Positions 1 through 8,628 of a DNA stretch of 17,500 bases are shown piece after piece (within the stretch, counting starts at the first letter, position 1; each line of letters begins with the position of its first letter). A program made the translations under genes and the position numbers. The stretch is from Chrysomallon squamiferum. Taxonomy: Eukaryota; Mollusca; Gastropoda; Neomphalida; Peltospiridae. The stretch is taken from assembly GCA_012295275.1 (NCBI GenBank), contig CM022679.1, positions 15,133,342 to 15,150,841 on the forward strand, written 5' to 3'. Below the pieces are notes generated by a model. That model was not told the origin of the DNA, did not search any database, and saw nothing but the letters and a program-made list of their open reading frames with translations.

Positions 1-1311
1 TCTTTTTTTCTTGAGACTTCACAGCCAAAACCTGTTACCACGGTTACAAATTTTATCCACAAAATTAAATTATTAAGCAAAAAGCACCTTGGATTTCGTA
101 AGCTCCAATTTGGAGTACAGGTCTCAACTAAAACAGTGTGGGCCGCATGAAGGAAACTCAGTGTGTACACTAGATAATTAAAACATCATGAAAAAATATA
201 CTTGCAGAAAAATCCTATCATCAACATATTCCACAAAACAATTCACTTTTGACCAGCATAATAAATATGATGTCAGCTATGTACAGGTATATAAGATAAA
301 GTGGAGAAAAAAAAACAACAACATACTAATATATTATTATTTAACATAGAATGGCTAAAATATTAACAAATATAATACAAACAGTTTGTAGAAAAATCTC
401 AGCATTATTCATCAATAAATAAATAAAGTATTATTTTAACAAAACTTAAAAAAAAAATTTTTTTTCTTTTTTTTTTGGTTTCTGTTCATGCAGACTGAAA
501 AAAAAAAAAGTCAACTTTCTCCTTTTGTAATAAGATTTTTGAATGCAAATTCTTCACTGGTTTTAAAATGATAGCAAAATAAAAATAATTTAAAAAAATA
601 TATATATTCACAAATATACTGAATTCCAAACCACAGGTATGCATTAATCCCTCTGAAGCAAAAACAGCTATAAAAGATTATGTCATCAAAATTGTATTAA
701 CAATATTAAAGCAACATTAAATCAATAATAAAACAAAAACAAAAACAAACAACAGCTGCTATTTATAGGCTAACAAGGATATATATAACAAATACAGCAC
801 AATCTAAAGAAATCTCCATCATTTCAAAAAACCAAAAACACAGTGGAATAATAATTAAAAAAAAATAAAAAATTAAGAAAAAAAAAAAAACGATACCCTA
901 TGTTGATATTTATGCACACAGGAAATTGTTATCATAAGCAAGGAAGTTAAATATTTACTTTACTAGCAATATTTATCTTTTATGTGCTTTGACATACTTC
1001 ACATTTATTTTTATCATATTGTATATAAACTGTACCTTACAGTAGACTGTACCATACATGTATCTTTATCTCTGTGCCATTTTCTGTGTCTGATTTACAC
1101 AATGCTGTACTGTGTCACAGTGTATATTTTCACAAGTATTTATGTATACTCTACACAACAAAGGATTAGGTCACTTTGATTTTCAGTTATGAACACACTT
1201 CACTCTGCCTTAAGGCAAATTCTTCAGAAATGTTCAAAATGATTCTACTCTGTTTATTTCAAACTGACAGGCCAATGTCACATACAGGTGTGTAAGATAC
1301 CGTATTTAGAG

Positions 1312-1314
1312 AAA

Positions 1315-1345
<31 letters not shown>

Positions 1346-1346
1346 A
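1312..1346. repeat. (AAAT)n microsatellite
   Basis: About eight uninterrupted AAAT units. Confidence 0.9.
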
Positions 1347-1924
1347 AATTAAAGACATACACTGCTGCCAAATTAATAAATGACCAAACTAGCCAACAAA
1401 TCAGCAGACATTATCTATCAATGTATTTAATGATCTGAATTAACACTTGTATTTTGTATTACAATATAATTTTAAAAGGTTAAACAAAAAAAAGAAAAAA
1501 GAAGAAAAAACTAAATTATGATTGTAATAATAAAAACTAAATTAGGAATTTTATGAAAAATAAATAAAACTAACAACTAAATTAGGGAGGTGCATAAGAA
1601 AGATTAAAAATTCAACGTTATTATTAATGTGAATTTCATCTGATTTAGAAATATTCTCTGAAACAGAATAAAGAGGTTTTAAAGTATCAGTGTGTTGATG
1701 ATGTTTTTCTTTTTACATCAAGAAAAAAAGAAAAAAAAGAAAGAAGAATATATATCTAATAAAATAAAAAAATAACAAAATGATCAAAGATCCAAATTAA
1801 AATGTCTACTGATTTCTTGAAAAGTGACAAATGTTCACTGAATGTTGCAACTGCTGGACAAAAGCACCAATAGCATAGACAGTACTTTCTAAACAACATA
1901 CCCTGATTATCTCCTTAATTTTAA

Positions 1925-2078
<154 letters not shown>

Positions 2079-2579
2079 TTGTTAGGTCCTTGATACATTC
2101 CATCACTTTTACACAGGCCAGAATGCACAAAAGGTACGTAATTCAAGTTGTTTCCATTTTTTTATTTTTTTTTTAAATCTTACTGATGCACAATAATATT
2201 AATCTTCAGCAACTTATGTGATGAATTCAGCATTAATAAATTATCCAACAATAAACATTTTTTCATAAAATCTCCAAAATCCAAAATTTAAAAAGAAATA
2301 ACTGCAACTTAGTCTGAAGTTTGTTATCATGATAACTCAGCATTTTCATATATTCAGCAGCTTTATGTACCTTTGATTGATACTTTTATTTTTAATTAGT
2401 ATTTTATTCTTTCTGTACAACTGACCTTCTGCCAGCATCAGAAATGGTCACAGAGGTATGCCATTTAGAAGTACCTACATTTTACATAAATAAATGTTCT
2501 GTATTGCTGTCGACATTATGTGCATTATTAAATGAAGTATCTGACTTCACAGCCCTGTGTTTATAAAAAGTTCACCAGA

Positions 2580-2585
2580 TTTATT
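2580..2585 (-). terminator. Candidate poly(A) signal AATAAA
   Basis: This is the first canonical AATAAA on the minus strand after the stop, about 590 nt downstream. It is followed in the transcript by a moderately G/U-rich stretch (ctggtgaac, then gggctgtg), as expected for a cleavage site. In such AT-rich DNA the hexamer is frequent, so this is only a candidate. Confidence 0.4.
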
Positions 2586-2606
2586 AACATCCTGTTCACC
2601 GGCCGA

Positions 2607-2614
2607 TATTTACA
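2607..2614 (-). promoter_or_regulatory. Pumilio-type element TGTAAATA in candidate 3' UTR
   Basis: The minus strand reads TGTAAATA, a perfect match to the PUF-protein consensus UGUANAUA. It lies about 22 nt before the candidate poly(A) signal. One such match in 600 nt of AT-rich sequence can occur by chance. Confidence 0.25.
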
Positions 2615-2683
2615 TTAATATACATCAGTAACATCACCAGGTAACTTAGATTTGTTAATCACCGGTGGATATAAACATTAAAA

Positions 2684-2703
2684 ATATATATATATATATA
2701 TAT
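2684..2703. repeat. (TA)n microsatellite
   Basis: About ten TA units, followed by a short TATG run. Confidence 0.85.
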
Positions 2704-2740
2704 GTATGTATACAGATTATATAAGAGATATAAACCACAT

Positions 2741-2864
2741 AAGCAGACATACTGAATGTCAGGAGACTTTGGAGTCTCGATTATTCAATCACTGGTGAAT
2801 ATAGGCATTTACATGCATGACACTGAAGCAGACATTCTTGATGATTGAGACTAGCTAAGGTCTC
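2741..2864. repeat. Diverged tandem module with conserved short hairpin
   Basis: AAGCAGACAT occurs at 2741 and again at 2826, 85 bp apart. Each copy is followed 21-22 bp later by a small inverted repeat: GAGACT-TTGG-AGTCTC (2763-2778) and GAGACT-AGCTAA-GGTCTC (2847-2864). Related CACCGG-type words followed by GATAT and CATTA occur at 2597, 2660 and 2790, which suggests older copies of part of the unit. It lies in the candidate 3' UTR. Confidence 0.5.
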
Positions 2865-3171
2865 CATTTTAGCCAGATGAAACAGACATAATGAACACAA
2901 AAATATCAAAAGCCAAATAATGATTACTATTACAATATTATTATTTTTTTAAAAAGAAGAAAAAAAAAAAAATTAAAAGTACTATATGAAGAAACATCAG
3001 CTTAGAGCCCGATATAAATAACATTTTTCAAAAATAGCAAAAGGCTTTTTTTTTCTTTTTCTTCTTTTTTTTTGTTGTTTTTGGGGAGTTTTTTTTAGTT
3101 TGTTTTCACCGGGATTATTCAACTGACAATGCTGACATATTTTGGGAGATTTAAACAATTATTTCTATCGT

Positions 3172-3413
3172 CTAAGGAATGAGATCAAACGTCTCAGCGT
3201 AAAGGTCATGGGAAAAACTCATCTGGCCTTTGAGCGACTCAAGCATGCGCCTGTGCTCAACTCCCAGCTCACGGAGACTGGAAATGCTCATGAGCAGACG
3301 TGGGAAGAGGCCGACTTCCTCCGGGTGACAAGTGGTGATCTCAGCCTGCAGAGCCTGGATCAGCAGCTCCTGAAGTTTGCTCACCTTCTCACGGTTCTTC
3401 AGGCCAGGCCGGT
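3172..3413 (-). CDS. Exon: LBD helices 9-12, AF-2 and stop codon
   Basis: This exon encodes the rest of codon 646 to residue 725 and a TAG stop. The split Asp completes ISP-DRPGL, the loop before helix 9 (SADRSG in Rev-erb, GDRPGL in PPAR). It continues with KLQELLIQALQAE (helix 9), HPEEVGLFPRLL (helix 10) and SLRELGVEHRRMLESLK (helix 11), and ends in DLYAETFDLIP. LYAETF (716-721) fits the AF-2 core with Glu719 as the acidic clamp, much like LYKELF in ROR. So the receptor can in principle recruit coactivators, unlike Rev-erb, which lacks helix 12. His699 aligns with the helix 11 His that binds heme in Rev-erb and contacts ligands in other receptors. The acceptor is gtgactgcag, phase 1. Confidence 0.95.
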
Positions 3414-3479
3414 CTGCAGTCACAAACATAATGTGATGTGTGATGCAATAACACAGAGTAACACAGAGTAACTAAATGT

Positions 3480-4064
3480 AACATGAAGTACTGCAAAGTC
3501 TAATGTGATGTGATAAAACATAATGTGATTTCAGTGTGATGTGATGTGATTCTATGTGATATAATGTTATGTGATTTCATGTGATGTGATGCAATTTATA
3601 TGATTTAATGTGATGTCATATGATGAAATGTGATTTCATGTGATATAATGAAATATAATGTAGTGTATGTAATGTGATGTGATCTTTGTAAGGTGGTGTA
3701 TGTGTTATAATGTGATGTAATCTTTGTAAGGTGGTGTATGTGTTATAATGTATTGTAATCTTTGAAATGTGTATATGTTACAATGTATTGTAATCTTTGT
3801 AATGTGATGTATGTGTTGTAATGTATTGTAATCTTTGTAATGTGATGTATGTGTTGTAATGTGATGTAATCTTTGTAATGTGGTGTATGTGTTATAATGT
3901 GATGTAATCTTTGTAATGTGATGTATGTGTTGTAATGTATTGTAATCTTTGTAATGTGATGTATGTGTTGTAATGTGATGTAATCTTTGTAATGTGGTGT
4001 ATGTGTTATAATGTGATGTAATCTTTGTAATGTGATGTATGTTTGTAATGTGATGTAATGTGTG
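3480..4064. repeat. 38-bp minisatellite with 114-bp higher-order repeat, intron D
   Basis: From about 3677 the sequence is a tandem 38-bp unit built of TAATCTTTG, TAATGTGATG, TATGTGTTG and TAATGTATTG, in about ten copies. Before it, 3480-3676 is a looser array of TGATGTGAT words. Unit variants alternate: a (3791-3828), b (3829-3866) and c (3867-3904) are followed by a, b, c again (3905-4018), so a 114-bp block is duplicated without a visible mismatch. It fills most of intron D on the transcribed gene and is not coding. Confidence 0.93.
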
Positions 4065-4307
4065 AAGTCAAGTAATACAAAGTAATAATAAAAAATACAA
4101 CTGAATTAAATAAATGTCAAAAGAAAACAGTCAAATAAAATGAAATTAAAATATTGAAAATATTGTATGCAAATAAAATAAAATAACAATTAAAATACTT
4201 TTTCCTCAAAAGTGTTTCAAAATACTTATCTTATAATAAATAAATAAATAAGTAAATAAGTAATAAGCTAATCAACTTTTAAATTACAGATCAAAAGACA
4301 ATAGAAA

Positions 4308-4322
4308 CAGACAGACAGACAT
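4308..4322. repeat. Short (GACA)n run at exon 4 donor
   Basis: ACAGACAGACAGACAT abuts and overlaps the donor of exon 4325-4544, so the intron starts gtatgtctgtctgtctgt in the transcript. Confidence 0.7.
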
Positions 4323-4324
4323 AC

Positions 4325-4544
4325 CTGGAGAAATCAGCACCAGAGCACTAAACAAGGCTTTTTCTGATTCGTGTAACTTGAAAGCATTGAATCGACAACA
4401 CAGGTTGAACAGCAACTCAACAAAATGTTCCCCGAGAGGGAAGCCTGCCTTCATCTCCTCCCTGGTAACCAGGGAACTGTTACCTACCAGGAATATTGTG
4501 TTGGTCTCCGAGTCCACAAATGGAGCACACACAATACATGCAAC
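4325..4544 (-). CDS. Exon: LBD middle part (beta-turn and helices 6-8)
   Basis: This exon encodes residues 573-645 plus one base of codon 646. It begins VACIVCAPFVDSETNTIFL, which continues the previous exon as CFE-VACIVCAPF. This corresponds to FEVLMVRFASLFD in Rev-erb/E75 and to FDSQNNTVYF in ROR. It goes on with a helix 7-8 stretch RFNAFKLHESEKALFSALVL, the usual NR1 pattern (L-x-L-x-x-x-E-x-x-L-F), and ends at ISP before the Asp of the DRPGL loop. The acceptor is atttctacag and the donor CCAG|gtatgt, phase 1. Two cysteines in CIVC and two in NLCCRF may line the ligand pocket, but no ligand can be inferred. Confidence 0.93.
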
Positions 4545-4897
4545 CTGTAGAAATATTAGAGTTTACTTTAATAAAAATAACATGCATGGGATGAAAACTG
4601 ATGAGATCACAGAGACAGACTGAATACAGAATTTAAAAAATTTACATTAAAAATAAAATAAGATTCATGAGATTAAAAAATGTAACATACATGAAGACAT
4701 AGTGCATATAGAATAAAACAATTTACATCAGAAATTAAGTAACATTTATAGGACTGCATGTAGAAGAACAAAAAAAACAGTTTACACAAGAAATAAAATA
4801 AAAATCTGAAAACAAATAAGGATAAATGTTTTTCATTATAATGAAAGTCAAATAATGGTTTATTATTACACTAAATGAAGAGTTTTTGTTTTAATAT

Positions 4898-5008
4898 TTC
4901 TCTCTCTGTTTTTTTCTCTATATCTCTCTGTGAGTCTGTGACTCTTTCTATCTCTGATTCTGTCTTTCTCTATCCCTCTCTCTCTCACACACACACACAC
5001 GAACATAC

Positions 5009-5043
<35 letters not shown>

Positions 5044-5056
5044 CACTGAGACACAC
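4898..5056. repeat. Compound (TC)n-(CA)n microsatellite, intron C
   Basis: TC-rich sequence (4898-4985) runs into a long CA array (4986-5056) with few interruptions. The transcript carries it as a UG repeat starting about 50 nt after the donor of exon 5109-5261, followed by a GA-rich stretch. The Cys/Val and His/Thr open frames here are artefacts. Confidence 0.9.
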
Positions 5057-5108
5057 ACAATCAAATACATAAACACATCTTATTCATGTTGTTTTTTCCC
5101 CCACAAAC

Positions 5109-5261
5109 CTCAAAACATCCCCCCTTTATGAGGCTGATCTGATCATCCTGGTCGAGGTTGGTAAACGTTGGAATCTTTTTAGCGAATATGACAACTTCCT
5201 GAATTGTGTTGTTGAGTCGAATCTGAAAGTTTTCCCAGCAAATCTCTCCCGATGTGACACC
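5109..5261 (-). CDS. Exon: LBD helices 3-5 with nuclear receptor signature
   Basis: This exon encodes residues 522-572, exactly 51 codons with phase 0 at both ends. It carries the family signature: VVIFAKKIPTF (544-554), then NLDQDDQISLIKGG (556-569) and CFE. Rev-erb and E75 have the same pattern of FAK, IPGF, DQ and LLK followed by a Gly and F-E. Lys549 in helix 3 and Lys567 in helix 4 are at the positions that normally form the basic half of the coactivator charge clamp. EICWENF (527-533) matches the EIWEEF stretch before helix 3 in Rev-erb. The acceptor is gtttgttttcag and the donor GAG|gtttgt. The frame stays open past the donor into non-homologous sequence (CGGKNNMNK), which I treat as intron because the next exon restores the homology. 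Confidence 0.94.
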
Positions 5262-5858
5262 CTGAAAACAAACACACACTGTCAAAATTTTGTAACTGAT
5301 AGTAAGAGAAAATAAATTAAACTGTTAAAATTATTTGTGAAATTTAGTAACTGACAATATCATAAAATAAATAAAAATGGAAAATAATATTACTGAAAAT
5401 ATTAGAATTTTTTAAACATTATAACAAAACAAAATAAAATAACAAATATATGAATCATTAGCAAATAAAAATAAAACAAATTATAAAAAGACAGATTAAA
5501 TAATAATAAGAAGCAAAAACTAACCCCCATAAAACAGAAGAATTTTTTTATATAAAGTAATTAAAAACAGAGTCTAAACACTGTGTACTAAGAAATAAAA
5601 TATTTTAATTTATAAAAGTTCAATTAAAAAAAATAATAATAAAAAAATACATTCAATATATATTTTTTTATATACCATCTAAAAACTTAAATATATAAAG
5701 TTTTTTGTACAGAAAAAAGATCCAACTGCACACCTAAACCAGATGAATTTAAAATGCAAATATTTCATTTTAAGCTATCGTTTAATAATGAACTTTTATT
5801 TACTCTATTTTCAAAATAATTAAACATCAAACTACATCTGTACCTTTTGTGAAAGCAT

Positions 5859-5884
5859 ACACACACACACACACACACACACAC
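5859..5884. repeat. (CA)n microsatellite
   Basis: About 13 pure AC units. Confidence 0.9.
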
Positions 5885-6094
5885 GTATTACAATAATTAT
5901 TTCAATAAAAAAAATATATATTTACTTTTTTCCACACACACAAGTAATAAAATAAAAAAATAAATAAAATAACTCAAATTATGTTTCTTCATACCACTCA
6001 AAATCAACAATCAATAAGAAAATTCCACTATAATAATCTTATACAACATTAATTATGGACACAACAATTCAATATAACAAAGTCATACACAAAA

Positions 6095-6390
6095 AAGATT
6101 TGATCATCATGATGAGACCCTGGGGCTGGTCATCTCCCTGCTGGACATATGTCATTAGCTGTCAACACAGATACTCAAATGGCTGTCTGCCATTTTATAA
6201 TTAAATGTCAAACGCTGGTGAAAATGGGTCAGAGACAATGTCCAGAAAGCTGTAGTGGCCAGATATGACCACAGGGCTGTCCACTCAGCACCAGTAAATT
6301 GAGTCTCGCGCCAAAACAGAAAGTGCTCTGAGCAGGAATTAAGCTGTCAGTTTCAAATTAATGAGGATTTATTTTGTAATATCTCTGTGG
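6095..6390. promoter_or_regulatory. Candidate intronic regulatory island, intron B
   Basis: About 300 bp of mixed-complexity sequence set in poly-A/T-rich intron. It holds a perfect 12-bp palindrome TCATCATGATGA (6104-6115), two copies of a joint motif ATTAGCTGTCA (6154-6164) and ATTAAGCTGTCA (6338-6349) that pairs an ATTA core with a TALE-type CTGTCA, an E2F-type TTTTGGCGC on the minus strand (6308-6316), and a GGGTCA half-site (6226-6231). There is no open frame. The motifs are seen directly; enhancer function is inference. Confidence 0.35.
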
Positions 6391-6580
6391 AAAAATAAAT
6401 TACATTATACATCAGGTGTGTTTATACAGCAAATTCCGTCTCAGTGATACTGAACTGCAGAAAAGTACACATATGAAGTTTGTGGTTTTATTTTATATGC
6501 TGGCAGTTATATAGGGTTTATCATAAACTTTATGTACATTTCTGTTCCAATGTTATTTAATATAATAATAATAATTTTAT

Positions 6581-6603
6581 CACACACACACACACACACA
6601 CAC
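6581..6603. repeat. (CA)n microsatellite
   Basis: About 11 pure CA units. Confidence 0.9.
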
Positions 6604-6809
6604 TCTGTCTCTTTTTATCTGATAACTTATACTAGAATATGGTTTCATATTAATGTTTTTACCTACGTCAGTAAGTATATATAGCTTGCATACCATTCTA
6701 TCTCAGTGATATTAAACAGAAGAAAAATATATGATGCAATATTCTTTGGCATGTACAAATATACTCTTATCTTTCTGAGCATATGTGGCATGCAAAAATG
6801 ACTTCAACA

Positions 6810-6835
6810 TTTATTTATTTATTTATTTATTTATT
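6810..6835. repeat. (TTTA)n microsatellite
   Basis: About six TTTA units. Confidence 0.85.
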
Positions 6836-7216
6836 ATCATTATTATTTTTAAATTTTGTTTTCTCTTTATTTTTTTGTTATATATTTAAGTAATAATTTA
6901 TTTATCATTATTAATATTGCCTGTATTTCTGCATTTTCTCGTTTTCTCAACTGTGGATTAATATGTACTTAAAATGTAAAAAAAACAACAATGAAAAGCA
7001 AAAAACTCAAACAAATACAAATTAATGTACATGTTAAACCAGTCTTCTAGAAGCCACATAAATGGATTGGTTCCTGTACTTTTAAATAAAAACTGACAAG
7101 ATTTAAGAACAGAAAAAAAATCACAATAGACTGAGCTCTCAAATCTGTCAGTTCTGTTGTCAGAATAGATGCAGATTAGAAGTTGAAGCTTTGAAAGAGC
7201 AGACTGTGTACCAAAC

Positions 7217-8628
7217 CTGTTTGTTTTCAGAGTTCACCAGATGCTCCTGAACAATGCGGCCAATCATCCGCTCCATTGTGTTCTGTCTGGAATACTCTCT
7301 CAACTTCTGAGCCATCTCGTTGAACCTCGATCTCAGCGAAGTGAACGTCGATGCAAACGAATCATGGATTCGGACAATCATGTTTGGCAACGTCAGTTTC
7401 GCACCCTCCTCTTCGGTCCTTCTCGGGTAGACACTGGCTTTGTTTTTGTTTATCATGGGCGTCACGACAGCCGTGTGTTCGACTGGCACAGGCTGCTGTT
7501 CGTGCGTTGATGTGTCTGGTCTCACTACTGGACTGTCTCGCTGCAGAGTCTTGCCCTGTCGCGGAAGCCAGGAATCGTTGGACACCCGTCTTACATTGTT
7601 TGTGTTAACAGGCTGTTGCTGTTGTTGCTGTTGTTGTTGTTGATTATTTTTCACATAATTATCTTTAGGTTCTGAATACTCCCGCTTTATGTATGGAGGA
7701 AGAACATCGTCAGAGCTGGTTGCTGGAGAAGGAATATACGGTCGCTTCTTAATAGGACTGCGACTAATAAGTTCATCAGATTTTTTCCTCAGGTCGAGAG
7801 TAATATTTTCCACAATCACAGACGCTTGTTGCTGGTTAGAGAAAGATGTGGGGGAGGAGACAATATTGGACGGTGCAGGGGGAGGCATCAAGGGAAGGCC
7901 ACCACCAGACGTCATCACACACCGTTCATCTTCTGACTTGACTAAAATCTGAGGACCTGACAGACTGTAGCGGATCTGCGACGTCGAGTGCAGAGCTTCA
8001 GACAGAGACTGCGAGGAACCCACGCTGTTGTTGCTGTGGGCGGGGCTGATGGTCGTAGGGGTGTGTCGACTGGGATGTGGTGGCTCGCTGCTCGTACTCA
8101 GCGACCTTTCACTCAACAAACTGGAAGACCTCTCGGCCCTGAGGCTCTGTGACCTTGACATTACACACACGTCAAACTGTTTCTGAACTCCCGTGGACAT
8201 CGCAGATTTGTCCACGTCGCTGAGAGCATACGACGACATTTGTGGCCGTTCCACTTTCAGCATCAGCGGCTCTGGATCCTGCGACATCTGTTCTGGTGCT
8301 GTGGAATCTGTGACAGAGCTACTGATTGGTTCATTGTTGTTGTCTTCAATTTCACGTTCGGACGCTACCATTGGCTGCCCAATGAGCTGGTTCAGGCCAG
8401 ACCTCTGTTTGAGCAGCATCGACAGAGCTGCCATGGATGACTGGTTTCCCATGTCACTGGGCAGGTTGAGTCCTCCGAGGGTCATTGAGTTAGAGGGACT
8501 GCTTCCGTCCGCCATGTTGTTCTCGTAGTTGAGACTGAGCAGTCCGTGCAGGGCTTGCTCTGTCTGTGTGTCCTCAATGCATCGGATCAGCTCCCGCATC
8601 TTGCGAGACCGTCTGCCCAGTTTGGCAG
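7217..8628 (-). CDS. Exon: DBD C-terminal extension, long hinge and start of LBD (nuclear receptor)
   Basis: This 1412-bp exon encodes residues 51-521. It opens with AAKLGRRSRKMREL, a basic C-terminal extension that normally contacts the minor groove 5' of the half-site. An LxxLL-like motif, LHGLL, follows at 77-81. The hinge (about 82-460) is unusually long and rich in Ser, Pro, Asn and Gln, and is probably disordered. Visible motifs are psi-K-x-E SUMO sites at 174-177 (LKVE), 280-283 (VKSE) and 364-367 (IKRE), a CtBP-like TLDLRKK at 327-333, a basic SPIKKRPYIP at 341-350, and ten glutamines at 380-389 (mixed CAA/CAG). From about 462 (LTLPNMIVRIHDSF) the sequence becomes helical and starts LBD helix 1; it ends with HLVNSENKQ. 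The acceptor is ttttcag and the donor CAG|gtttgg, phase 0. The open frame reads past the donor, so the true end rests on the join to the next exon. Antisense frames here are shadows. Confidence 0.95.

Larger units (their letters stand above)
2586..3171 (-). other. Candidate 3' UTR of the nuclear receptor gene
   Basis: This is the stretch between the stop codon and the first canonical AATAAA on the minus strand. About 50-130 nt after the stop it is very A-rich in the transcript. Further on it holds a diverged repeat module with small hairpins (2741-2864) and a Pumilio-type TGTAAATA (2607-2614, minus). The end is inferred from the signal alone. The UTR could be longer, because many further AATAAA words lie at lower coordinates. 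Confidence 0.45.
5262..7216 (-). other. Intron B, mostly low complexity
   Basis: AT-rich intron between the hinge exon and the LBD signature exon. It contains (CA)n at 5859-5884 and 6581-6603, (TTTA)n at 6810-6835, and one complex island at about 6095-6390 that is listed separately. No exon is seen inside. Confidence 0.8.

Noticed and set aside
3142-3471. 109-codon plus-strand frame
   Set aside because: Antisense shadow of the last LBD exon, which has clear homology on the minus strand.
4866-5072. Cys/Val-rich and His/Thr-rich frames on both strands
   Set aside because: Translation of the CA microsatellite.
7241-8528. Several plus-strand frames of 66-111 codons
   Set aside because: Antisense shadows of the long hinge exon.
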